From Nereocystis luetkeana (taxonomy: Eukaryota; Sar; Phaeophyceae; Laminariales; Laminariaceae), in the NCBI GenBank assembly GCA_031213475.1, contig JARUPZ010000026.1, forward strand, positions 5,873,785 to 5,937,784: a stretch of DNA of 64,000 nt, in the 5' to 3' direction. A program made the position numbers and the translations under genes. Every line of letters starts with the position of its first letter. Positions within the stretch are counted from its first letter, which is position 1. Below are positions 41,402 to 51,759 of the stretch, in pieces. The notes under the pieces were generated by a model. It saw only the letters and a list, made by a program, of their open reading frames with translations. It had not been told where the DNA came from and did not search any database.

Positions 41402-42817
41402 TCAAAGGTTCATCAGAAAATCCCGGTGGTAACGAAAAACCATGTTGTTGAGCGGCTTTGTTAAGAAGTCTGCGCGCTGCTCCTCCGACTCTACATGGGT
41501 AATAACAAACTCCCCCTTGGAAATAAGCTCTCGCAAAAAGTGGTGTCGAACATCGATGTGCTTAGAATTCGACGTGCACACTGGGTTTTGTGCCAGGTGC
41601 CTTGCCCCCTCGTTATCCTCGAAAACCGTAATGCATCGCTCCCCGAACCCCGGAAAAATGAAACTCCAAACGTAGCGCAAGAACATCGCCTCCTTGATAG
41701 TGTCTGCTAGTGCTACATATTCGGCCTCAGTGGTCGAGAGCGTAACGCATTTCTGTGTCCTAGAAAACCAGCACACACACGCCCCAGCACACATGATAGC
41801 CCCACCTGAAACTGACCTCCTGTCAGTGGCTTTGTTGGCGTAGTCCGCATCCGCAAACGCTACCAGTTCAAGCCCGCTACCCTTCTGAAACGTAATGCCG
41901 AAATCACTCGTAGAAAAAACATACTCTAAAATACCGACCGCTGTCTCCCAGTGTACTTCCCTCGGCCTATTCGTGTACCTCGCTACCGCCCTCACCGCGT
42001 TCGCAATATCCGGTCGTGTTTGGTTCGCAAGCCACATCAAGCACCCCACCAACTCGCGGAAAGGCCAATCACCCACGGGTTCATTCTCGTCGAACTCTTC
42101 GAGCTTCACACCAGTCGAAAGCGGATTATTCCTCCCGGAACTAACACCAAACCTCGCCGCGGTCCTTTCAGCGAACGCCTGCTGCGAAATCGTCAAAGTA
42201 CCAGCATCCCAATCCCTCGAAAAACAACAACCAGCATACCACCGCAACTCGCCCAGATTGTTGATCGGAACAAGGCTGTTCAGGTCTTCACAGAACTGAT
42301 CGCACCTAGCCTTGCGCCCTACAGCAAAAATATCATCCACATGAACCACTGTTACTATGGAGACAGAGCCCGACTCGACCAACCTCATGACACACGCGTC
42401 AGCGGGGCTCTGCTCAAAGCCTAGACTCTTCATGTGAGTGAGAAGGTGGTTGTGCCACGACCTCGACGCTTGCTTCAAGCCATAGAGACTGCGGTTCAAC
42501 CTGACTACCTTACCGGACATTTCGCCGCAGCCAGGGGGCAGTCGCATGAAAACATCCTCATCCAAACTCGACTGCACGAATGCTTGCTCAGCATCAAAAT
42601 GACACAAATCCAGACCCAACTCGCACGCAACGGCACCCAGCAAACGGAAACAAGACGCTGCAGGGGTCGGAGCAAAAGTCTCAAAGAAATCAATACCCTC
42701 ACGCTGCTTGAAACCTCGTGCCACCAGCCTTGCTTTCGCCCGCACCACATCACCATGCTCGTTGGACTTCCAGGCGAACACCCACTTCGCCGAGATGACG
42801 TTGAGCCCCTCTGGTTG
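41402..42817 (-). CDS. Copia reverse transcriptase-RNase H, copy 2 (via read-through)
   Basis: Open throughout and nearly identical to copy 1, with one visible change in the SSLDEDVFMRL segment (Glu to Asp). The active site is again VHVDD and all RNase H blocks are present. It lies in frame behind a UAG at 42818-42820 followed by CAA CCA. Since the upstream frame has an extra nonsense codon, Gag-RT fusion from this copy would need two read-through events. Confidence 0.88.
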   Translation of the reverse strand, partial: QPEGLNVISAKWVFAWKSNEHGDVVRAKARLVARGFKQREGIDFFETFAPTPAASCFRLLGAVACELGLDLCHFDAEQAFVQSSLDEDVFMRLPPGCGEMSGKVVRLNRSLYGLKQASRSWHNHLLTHMKSLGFEQSPADACVMRLVESGSVSIVTVVHVDDIFAVGRKARCDQFCEDLNSLVPINNLGELRWYAGCCFSRDWDAGTLTISQQAFAERTAARFGVSSGRNNPLSTGVKLEEFDENEPVGDWPFRELVGCLMWLANQTRPDIANAVRAVARYTNRPREVHWETAVGILEYVFSTSDFGITFQKGSGLELVAFADADYANKATDRRSVSGGAIMCAGACVCWFSRTQKCVTLSTTEAEYVALADTIKEAMFLRYVWSFIFPGFGERCITVFEDNEGARHLAQNPVCTSNSKHIDVRHHFLRELISKGEFVITHVESEEQRADFLTKPLNNMVFRYHRDFLMNL

Positions 42818-42820
42818 CTA
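42812..42820 (-). promoter_or_regulatory. Candidate read-through signal, copy 2
   Basis: Minus-strand TAG CAA CCA, identical in sequence and position to copy 1. Its conservation shows the stop was present in the parent of both copies. Confidence 0.6.
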
Positions 42821-44860
42821 CGTCGCTCCAAACGTCCCCGCGTCCGCCAGTCCATGATATTCCTTGTCCATCGCCTGCCTCCAGATCGTCGAATACTCGT
42901 CCACACACGCTTCAGCATACGAGTTCGGCGTCGAAAGCTCGCTTGCCGGGCGCGTGGGAAGGGGAGGATTCTCGCGCGGTGGGGCTTGGTGGAAAAGCAC
43001 ATGGCCTATACCTTCCCGTGCTGCCATCAGCGATAGCAGCCCATGCCCCATAGCCTCGCGGTTCCGCGCGGTCTCCCCTCTTGTCCGCCCCCTCAGAACG
43101 TCCCCTTCCTCCGGGTGTCGTCCAGCTTCCCCCACTGTCCGGCCACCCTGTACACCGCCGCCACCCTCCTGGTGCCGTGCAGTCTCCCCCCTTGTCCGCC
43201 CCCTCAGTACGTCCCCTTCCTCCGGGTGTCGTCCAGCTTCCCCCACTGTCCGACCACCCTGCACACCGCCGCCACCTTCCTGGTGTCGTGCAGTCTCCCC
43301 CCTGGTCCGCCCCCTCAGTACGTCGCCATCCTCCGGGTCCGGGATATAAGAACCCAGTTCCCGAGCAGCACGCTGCGAAAGCTGTGGCTGCGATGACTGC
43401 TGCGGCGGCGACGGCGATGATCTCGGCGGCGACGGCGACGGCGGCGGCGGCGGCGGTGGCGACGGCGGTGGCGGTGACGGTGGCAGTGGCGGCGGCGGTG
43501 ACGATGACGGCGGCAGCGACGGCGACGGTGACGGCGGGGGCGGTGGCGACGGCGACGGCGGCGGCGGCGGTGGTAGCGGCGGTGATGACGGCGGTAGCGG
43601 CGGCAGCAGTGGGGATGGGGACGGTAATTCGGGCCATACGTCAGGGCCTCTCAGAGGCTCCGGCGTACCCGGGGGCGGTGGTGACGGCAACGGCGGCGGC
43701 GGGGAGCTCTCCTCCTCCGAAGGCAGTAACCCCACGAACGGCTTCCTCGGGTGCTCCCAAGTGACGTCGCGGGAGAACGACCTCCGGCCAGATGCCAGCA
43801 GAATCTTGCTGCAGTCAGCTGCGTGGTGGTTGCCGCCGTTGAGGTAGAAACAAGCCTCCGCCTTCGGCTCGGTCTTCAAGCTCCTCCTGACGTGGTGGAA
43901 ACCTGGCTTCAAAAATGGGAGCAGCCGCGCAAACGGTGCTCTCCCGTAAAATTTGCGGTACGGCGAGTGCATTTCCGGCTTGTCCCTCACCCTTGCCGTC
44001 ATGTTGATGACGTCGCTCGCGTACACGCAGGACTCAGCCCAAAGGGGCTGCGTCGCCGGCATCCTTGCATCGCCGAACAGGCGGGGGGCCTCTAGGCGGG
44101 ACGCCATTGCAAGCTCCAGCGTCATCGCAATTCGCCGCTCGACCACGCCGTCATGCTTCGGAGAATCGACGGGCGTGTGCTCGCGGCGGATACCGTGGTG
44201 GTTGAGCAGCTCCACGAACTCCGCCTTGGTGAACTCGGTGCCGTTGTCCGAGCGAAGGCACTCCACGATGGACGGAACACCCTTGGCGTTGATGTCGGCC
44301 AGAAAACCAGCGAAGACCTTCGGGACGTCGGACTTCCGCTTCAAGAAATACGGCCATCCCAGTCGCGAGTAGTCGTCGACGATCATCATCATGTACTGTG
44401 CACCGCCAGCAGACGTCGACTGCTGTCCCGACAGATCCACGAACAGACGTTCCAGAGGCCTGGTGGAGCGGCACTCGGTCGTCCATGGCACCGCCATCCT
44501 CCTCCCCTTCGCCTCAGAACATCCAGCACACGAAACCAACTCCCCAAAAACCTTAATGCCCATCTGGCGTGCCGTCTCACGGAGAGTGTCGGCATGGGAG
44601 TGGGCAAGGGAAACGTGAAGGTCGTTAATATCAATCCTCCGCATTTTTCCGGGAGCCAAAACAGCGGCTGCAATCGGGGTCTCTACAGTCCGCGTGGCGT
44701 CTACGTACGAACCTGCGTCCTTACGCATAAAGGACAATTGCCCATCCAACAAGTGAGCTCCCTGGGAATCTAACGTCACCGGGCATTTCAGCATTACTGC
44801 GTGAAGTGAAAACAGGTTGAACCGAACACCGGGCACGTAGGCTACGTCCAAAAGCCTAAC
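42818..44860 (-). pseudogene. Copia integrase and linker, copy 2, downstream of a nonsense codon
   Basis: Continues the Gag-PR frame after the private TAG. It holds the integrase finger (HVSLAHSHADT, CAGC), the D, D, E residues in FVDLSG, RSDNGTEF and VVERR, the Pro-rich linker, and three copies of a 37-residue unit beginning DVLRGRTRGETARHQEG (copy 1 has two). It has no good start codon of its own, so it is probably not made unless the stop is read through. Confidence 0.75.
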
Positions 44861-46840
44861 CTAGACATCACACTGCGGGCTGTGCATTACCATCGGAATC
44901 TGTCCGAAGTACTCGACCTTCAGTGACCTCATGTCACCGACGACCAAACTACTCTTACCGGGGGGAGGGGGGTAACAGCCTACCATACCAAAGGGGTTTC
45001 CAGTTACGTGAAAGGTTGCTCCCGAATCCGCCACCCACTCTTCCCTCCCACTAGCCCAAAACAAATCGTCGCTAAAAATACTCTTGCCTTGGTGCGCAAA
45101 CTGCGCGGTGAGGAGGTGCGGGTCGAACGTAGGCATAGGGTTGCCGTTGTTCGCTGGGCCAGGGGAAGGGAAAGTGCTCGAGGAGGGTTGTTGTGACGGG
45201 AAAGCTCCGGCTGAGGTATACCCACCACTGCCGTAGGGCGTCTCCTGCTGCCAGCCACCTCCGTAGTATATCTGTTGAGGGGGAGGGGCAGCAGTACTCG
45301 GGACTGCGACGTTCATCTGCGGGGCGGCTGCCGGGCAAGTTGCGGCGTAGTGGCCGTGTTTGCCACACCGAAAACAGACCCCCTTGCTCCTCGGTTGCGT
45401 GTTGTTCGGCGGGAAACCCCAGCCCGCCGGAGTCATTACGGGCGGCGGGGGCATAGGGGGCATTGCCCCTGGTGGTGGCTCGGTAGGTACCCAACCCATG
45501 GGCGGGACCGCCCCACCCGCACCGAAGGGGTCGGGACCGGAGTTATCCCAACGGTACCTGCAGGCCACGGCATCCCAACGCCATTTGGGGCCGGTAATTC
45601 CCCCCGGCGAAGCTCCTCCCCGGTTGCCATCATGCCGACGGGGACGATGCTGCTGCTGCTGGTACTGCTGTTGCTGGGGTTGTTGCTGCTGCTGCTGCTG
45701 TTGATGGTACTGCTGCTGCTGCTGGGGTCGCTGCTGCTGCTGCTGCTGCCGCTGCTGCTGCGGTTGCTGCTGATACTGCTGCTGCTGTTGATACTGCTGC
45801 TGCTGCTGCGGCTGCTGCCCACCCTTGTACCTCCCGCCTCTCCTGTCCCTCCTTTCCCTTCCTGGACCCGCACCTCCACCACTGGTAGGCTGCGCACCTC
45901 CGGCGTACAAAGCATGCTGGTTTCCCACTCCCTGCACACCCAACGCCTTGGAAACCATTTCTTTATCTGCCTTATCGTTTGCGTACGCATCGCGGATGAT
46001 CTCATCGATCTCGGAACGGGGGATGGACGGGCGGGAAAGAACGGACTTGCTTTGTATCATATATAGAGGCGAGAGGTTCGTCACGATATGTCGGTTAACC
46101 TCTTCCACACTCATCCCACAGCCAAGCATGGCCAGCTCATCTGCTGCCTTATCCACCCTCCCTAGGAACAGCACGGGGTTTTCGTCCTCGATCATTCTGA
46201 TGGTTGTAAACTCTCTCTTCAGTCTATGGGTGGCCGCTTTTGTCCTTGGCATGTAGTAATCTTCTAATTCCTTCCGTGCACCACTTGGCGACATTGCCTT
46301 CTGCATTCTGAACTCAGCCATTGCGTATCCAGTCATTGCTTCCATCATCAGTCCATAAACTAATCGGGCATCCCTAATCTCCTGAGGAGAATGCCTCGAT
46401 GCTAGCTCCTCTTCCGACACCCTCACGTCACCAACCATAACAGGGGTTGACGTGCTTAACACATGAAGGCACCCTAGGGATGACAGGTACGCTTCGAACT
46501 TACTACGCCACATACTAAAGTGGACTTCTATGTTATCGAATTTGGGGGGTCTCGACTGGGACAAACTAGGGTGGTATAAAGAAGTGTTTGGTGACATGCC
46601 TGGACGGGCTCCCAGCCCAGGTGTCGTCACCGTCGATGCTGCTGGTTCCCTCGCAGCTGCTTCTCCTCTCGCCCCCCCACCGCCCCCCCCCTCCATTCCT
46701 TCTTGCGGCGCGTTCCTCTCGGCGCCCAGCTTCTGCTCTTCTATCATCTTCTCCAGGACCTCGATTTTCTCTTTCATCCTCAGCATCTCTTCCATGGCCA
46801 CGCTTGCTTCCTGACTAGACATGCCATCTGAACCAGACAT
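44861..46840 (-). CDS. Copia Gag-protease, copy 2, ended by a private nonsense codon
   Basis: Starts at the first ATG (an in-frame TTG is at 46888). Gag has an intact CCHC knuckle CFRCGKHGHYAATC (about 45340-45385) and a Gln-rich stretch shorter than in copy 1. The protease box ADSGATFH is present. The frame ends at TAG 44861-44863, where copy 1 has CAG (Gln) after HSPQCDV; the following bases (GTT AGG) do not fit a read-through consensus. So this copy could supply Gag and protease only. Confidence 0.85.
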   Translation of the reverse strand: MSGSDGMSSQEASVAMEEMLRMKEKIEVLEKMIEEQKLGAERNAPQEGMEGGGGGGARGEAAAREPAASTVTTPGLGARPGMSPNTSLYHPSLSQSRPPKFDNIEVHFSMWRSKFEAYLSSLGCLHVLSTSTPVMVGDVRVSEEELASRHSPQEIRDARLVYGLMMEAMTGYAMAEFRMQKAMSPSGARKELEDYYMPRTKAATHRLKREFTTIRMIEDENPVLFLGRVDKAADELAMLGCGMSVEEVNRHIVTNLSPLYMIQSKSVLSRPSIPRSEIDEIIRDAYANDKADKEMVSKALGVQGVGNQHALYAGGAQPTSGGGAGPGRERRDRRGGRYKGGQQPQQQQQYQQQQQYQQQPQQQRQQQQQQRPQQQQQYHQQQQQQQQPQQQQYQQQQHRPRRHDGNRGGASPGGITGPKWRWDAVACRYRWDNSGPDPFGAGGAVPPMGWVPTEPPPGAMPPMPPPPVMTPAGWGFPPNNTQPRSKGVCFRCGKHGHYAATCPAAAPQMNVAVPSTAAPPPQQIYYGGGWQQETPYGSGGYTSAGAFPSQQPSSSTFPSPGPANNGNPMPTFDPHLLTAQFAHQGKSIFSDDLFWASGREEWVADSGATFHVTGNPFGMVGCYPPPPGKSSLVVGDMRSLKVEYFGQIPMVMHSPQCDV

Positions 46841-46912
46841 GTCGGAAGGTTCCCACCTCTCTAGGTTGGCCTCGGCTACGCTTGCCAATAGAAGATCACC
46901 GGTTCACTAGTG

Positions 46913-47178
46913 TGTTGATTGATCTCTAAAGGTATAGACGCAGCTGGCACGGGAACGCGTGGTTGACTCCAGACAATAACACGGAACTTCTCTTATATAT
47001 ATTATTACGTATCAGTGCTGTCGAGTGACTCAGGTGGCGGCGCATCCACACGATTATCCATCACATTGCAGGCACAATTAATCTCCCGCTCTTATAATCC
47101 CACATCAATATATGGAACTCCCTGATTATCAGATACTAAATGAAACATCTACGTCGTGTCTATTGAGCACAGTCAATA
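46913..47178 (-). repeat. 5' LTR, Copia copy 2
   Basis: Identical by eye to 40398-40663. Carries the same TATA-like box. The internal edge is followed by the same 24-base leader as in copy 1. Confidence 0.85.
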
Positions 47179-47183
47179 GGTAT

Positions 47184-47235
47184 TTATAGTCCGTTGGGGT
47201 ACTGGTAACAGCAGTTAACCAATCGCCTTCCCAAT
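47184..47235 (-). repeat. tRNA-like repeat (SINE2), 5' part disrupted by Copia copy 2
   Basis: Minus-strand reading includes GGCGATTGGTTAACTGCTGT, ACCAGTACCCCAACGGAC, which resembles the region before the box A-like part at 47515-47555 and 47785-47825. It joins 40300-40392 if the Copia element is taken out. Confidence 0.45.
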
Positions 47236-47509
47236 TTTAAGCCTTATAATTAACACCCGTCATGATCGAAGATAAGATTTAAGCAAATAAATCGAGGTTG
47301 CAAGTAAGTGCGAGTGCTGCCAGAAGGGGTACATTATAAATACAGCAGTGTGTAATGTTCGAGTGAAGAGAAAAAACACTGGAATCAGGCTCGACGAATC
47401 AGCAATTAATTGATATATATATGTTGCCATCCGGCACACGTTTGGCACCACCTGGCACAATGTGTAAACCATATTTATAAATGTTCACGTATTGTATACG
47501 GCTTATTAT

Positions 47510-47650
47510 ATTGGGTAGACGATCGGCTAACCTTTTACCAGTAGTGGCCCGACGGACGCCTTAACAAATGGCATCGTCGGCAGGACATGAGCCGTTGGTC
47601 GTGACTTCGAATCTCACGTCCACCACGGAAAACGGTTTAAAAAAAACGAG
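47510..47650 (+). repeat. tRNA-like repeat (SINE2), intact copy
   Basis: Box A-like AGTGGCCCGACGGACGCC, then a T-arm-like GTGACTTCGAATCTCAC (47601-47617), then GTCCACCAC and an A-rich end. The T-arm stem has one mismatch and no cloverleaf with a matching acceptor stem is evident, so I call it tRNA-derived rather than a tRNA gene. Related partial copies lie at 40070-40140 (minus) and 47785-47850 (plus). Confidence 0.5.
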
Positions 47651-47784
47651 TTACTTTCCTGTTTCCTCATCTCAAGAGTCTGAAAAATACTTCTTGATCC
47701 CCAAAAAATGGAACCGCGTGTTGGTGGCACGTCGACCCATATTACCGGTCCGTTTCAGGGGGGGGGGGGGGTTTAAGGAGTTGA

Positions 47785-47850
47785 TTGGGTAGGCGACCGG
47801 TTAACTTTTTACTCGTAGCCCAACGGACTAAGACCTTAACATCGTACATA
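47785..47850 (+). repeat. tRNA-like repeat (SINE2), partial copy
   Basis: GGGTAGGCGACCGGTTAACT, TAGCCCAACGGACTAAGACC and CTTAAC match the front of the copy at 47510. The back half with the T-arm is absent. Confidence 0.4.
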
Positions 47851-50800
47851 CTGTAGTACATAGAGTTGGCCACGAAGTACGCGAAAAGCCAACACAGTTT
47901 TTTCGCGCTCGAGTATTACCATCAAGTATCGCTCTCCCCACTTGGGCCTACTTCAAGGTGCCATTGATACCCACGGGCACTTGACTTGTTCGTACAATCG
48001 CAGCAACGTCACTACCGTTGTTGTGCACAATATGACAACTTGTACGCTCGTTCGTATACCTACAGAGAACACCTGCTTGCATGATGATATATATATGGTA
48101 CAACGCGTGGAAACAACTTCGTCGTCAACAAACAGCAGCAGCATACAACCAACACCACGTACGTAATATTATATGGTGGCATCATATAATATAATGATAT
48201 AATACAACGTGATGATTGTGATACAACCCGTTAAAATAGGGCTGCTGCTGTCAAGAACGCATGGCAGTAGCATATACATTATTTGGTGGCACTATTATAG
48301 AATACGACGTGGTGATAGATTCATTTACGTTGTTGTCAGCGACAAACTGCAGCAGCAACACAGCAAGCATATATATATGTGGTGCCAAACAACAAATAAG
48401 GGGTAAACAAACAAACAAAAACTCTGCTAGATTCGAACACCCTAAAATTCTCATTTGAAAGTGAACAGGCCGTGCTGCGTTGAGCCACTCGGCATAGTAT
48501 ATAATGTGCCATAGACTGATGCCATTCTACATGCACGAGTAGACGTCTTTTTTTAAAAAATCACGATTTTAGCACTCTCCCTCGGGACGGCGTGCGAACC
48601 GGCCGAGGCCGCCCCTGGCTGGATCGGGAAGCGCGCAATGTGAGGCACGTCCATAAATCAACACACCGAGAAAGGAATATCAAGTTATTATAGGTCGTTT
48701 TCGGCCCAAAATGTAGTACGAGATCGACCTTCAACTGCTGAGCGTGAACTCCCATGGGTCATCCTACATGTATTCAATTTCCACTGACTGGTGGGAAACC
48801 GGGAGTTGGGTGGATTTTGTATCCTCGTCCCATTGCATTAATTAGAGCAAGCCAAAGCTAAGGATGTGTGACGGCAAGCTCCTCGGCGTGAGCTGCAATC
48901 GCTCCTTTATCTGACTTGCCTCCTCAGTTCGTACGTTGGGCCCATCGACAGTCACAGTGACTCCAGTGTTTCGCTCAGGCAAGATCGAAGCAAACGATCA
49001 CCAACACCCCCGACTACGAGTGATGCAGATACTTGATTGGGCTCGCAGTCACGCGGAACGATACATTTACGCGAGCGTACAGTCCGTTCGGTCTTTTATT
49101 CTTTGGCACTTGGCCCTTTAGTCCACTTTTTAGGATTCGCACGTTTTCTCTTCGTTACCTGGTAGCGTCTAAAGACACTCGGTGTTGGCCCATGGGCTAC
49201 ATGCGCTGTACACCTTGGTCAGGCATTTTGCATTCAGCAGGCTAGAACCGTCTGCTGAATGAAACACCCATCCCATTCCCACAGAGTAATCCACCTCCAC
49301 TCTGCACCCAACGACTCGTGGCTGCATGCCTCGACTCGTCGTAGTTATGGCTGCTCACACGTCCTTCCACCGCAACACATGCTCATTGCATCAATGGCGG
49401 GTTTAAGTGAATAATCACCAGCCTGCTGGAGAGGGTGATAACTTTTAGGTGTACTGAGGTAGTTTGGCTAAGAAAGCAGCCCAAAAGTGTAGATTATTGT
49501 CTTTTTCACGAAATAAATGTCGTGGCACCGCCTGCGGCAAAACCTTCTACGGCATCTTCCACGGCAAACCACCGAACCCTCCCCGGACCTCCACGGCATA
49601 CCATGGAACCCTAACCCTAACCCCAACCTAGGTACCGTGAACATTAGGGTGCCCCCGGGGTTGCCATGACGTTCCGTGAGGTTACCATGGAGTGCCGTGG
49701 CGGTTGCAACGGGGGTTGCCATGGTACCACCCGTGGCATGCCACGGCACCCCCCCAGCGTGCCACGAAATCCTATCCCATACCATGGGATGCCGTGGGGA
49801 TGAACGCTGAAACAGTGACTGCTGCTTGCGAGGTAAGGGGTTCAGACTGCTGCATGCAGGGCAGTAGAACTCGTAGCGCACTACTTTTTTTGTTGAATCC
49901 GTTATACCCCAGATACCGACGATCCAAATGTTCGCTGTCTGTTGGAGACCGCGAGCTCGATGGATCTCGCAATAGAGTTCGCCACTTCTTCGATATTTTC
50001 CTGTCGACGGCGCCAAATGTAGAGGTGTTCCTTGAAGAAGAGTTCACAGGGGTGTCGATATTGGCGAGGGCACGCTCTTTCTTGGCAAAGTTCTTTTTGT
50101 TGCTTATCTTATAGAGGGCTCGATCATAGAGTACGAAAACAGAACGAGATGAACGGGGCCAGTCACGTACTGGACAGTACCCTGAACCATGTATCTTCAC
50201 ACATGTATTATGTACAGAGGCGTTTCCGCTACCATTGATAGCATGTCAGATGACCTCATACTCGTCGTACGCATTCACTCATCTCCTCCATACTACTGTA
50301 GTACTGGTATGATCTACGGAGACGTTTCCGTTACTAGCACGTCACGTGGTCCATACTGGTACGTATTACATCGCCCTATCGCTACTACTACGCGTGGTAC
50401 CATCACATAGACCACCCTGAATAGTCGTAGATGCAGATCACACGACGATCACAGGATGACGACCATGTCATCCCAAAAGTCAGAAAGTCGAAGGTGCGGC
50501 CATTGGAAACGAAATAATGAAGCTATGAATACCCCACACCTCGAAATGAGGCTTCGACGCTTCGTGCGTGGGACAACCACGCCATACCAGAAGAAATGTT
50601 ACGATATGCCTACAGCAAGCGGGCGACGACGGAGACGAAAGCCAAGTATGCGAATGGGGCTTGAATGTGCGAAAAAAAGTACAGAAGATGGGAGTGGAAA
50701 GTAACAGACAAGAGAGAAAACAGTGTCCGCTGCGATGCAAAAAGTACGGTCCTGAACTTGGACTTGAAGAGGCTACGTAGCGTGGGGCCAAGCGTCGGGC

Positions 50801-51749
50801 CAAAGAAGAAAAACACATGGATGTCGGCCGAAAGAAGGCGCAAGCACGCTACAAACGCAAGCTGAAATGCAGTGAAATTGTTCGTCTGACCACAGGTAGG
50901 CCGAGAAACGAGAGGTCGAAAGGGAGTGCCTCGTACACGACAATATTAAGATGAAATATTTCGTGTCCTCACGTATATTGCAGGGACTGGAGCTATGCGT
51001 AAGCCGTGTGAAAGGCTACTCAATAAAAAGACGGAAATGACGAGGACAGCAGGGTCAAGAACAAACGCCTGGTACACTGCAAAAAAAGCAGAAAGTACGT
51101 AATTCCTGTCGAAATAGACGGATAGGACAAGGAAACTCAGGGCTCGAAGACAAAAGTCCGTGTGAAAATACGGTAGCACCACGGTTCGGCGGCGGTGACA
51201 AAGGGGGATAGGCGGTAACGGCGGTGGAAGTTGAGTATATAAACTGGTATTATATATATGAAGGACCAAAACAAACAACGAAAAATCACCCGAAAGTACG
51301 CCATTGCTGAAGGTAGGCGGCCCTCGGGAGCGGAGACGAGCGAAAGCAGAAGCGGTGTATAGAAGAAACACGTAAATATGCCCACCATACAGTACTCTGG
51401 CAGTTCAGCGGCCCTCGCGAGAGGAGGCAGGCGGAACTGGCAGTGGTATATTGAGGGAACACATAAATACGCCCGAAAGTACATTACCCTGGCAATCCAG
51501 CGGCTCTGGCGAGAGGAGGCAGGTAGAACTGGCAGTGGTAGATCAAAAACTAAACGCGAACCCGAACACGCCGTACCGAACTGAACAAACGCAAAATATG
51601 TAAAAAAGAGCCACTATGAAGGCAACAAAAAAGGGTGTCCGAACAGAACCAGAAACTAATCGTGGGGGGAAGGAGAGACAGCTGGAGCACTGCGAGACGA
51701 GTCTGAGTGGCGTAGTACCCCGCGAGCTAGACTGCCAGTTTCATGGCGT
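47851..51749. other. Spacer; a short-motif cluster and a tandem duplication
   Basis: No gene recognised. Positions 49550-49800 carry many copies of GCCGTGG, CCATGG and GTTGCCATG-like motifs, with a telomere-like ACCCTAACCCTAACCCC at 49609-49625. Positions 51400-51445 and 51497-51545 are a tandem pair (CAGCGGC.CT.GCGAGAGGAG, about 97-base period). Confidence 0.4.
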
Positions 51750-51759
51750 TACAAACACG

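Larger units (their letters stand above)
40398..47178 (-). mobile_element. Copia LTR retrotransposon, copy 2 (6781 bp)
   Basis: Same family as copy 1 in the opposite orientation. Both LTRs are 266 bases (40398-40663, 46913-47178) and appear identical by eye. A 5-bp target duplication GGTAT flanks it (40393-40397, 47179-47183). It is longer than copy 1 through an extra 111-base unit in the linker region, an extra block of about 25 bases in the 3' region and the full 5' LTR, and has a shorter Gln tract. It carries a private nonsense codon (44861-44863). Identical LTRs mean a very recent insertion. Confidence 0.92.

Noticed and set aside
49660-49740. X-box-like transcription factor sites (GTTGCCATG repeats)
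   Set aside because: The palindromic GTTGCCATGG and GCCGTGG motifs are part of a local degenerate repeat cluster, with no gene nearby to regulate.
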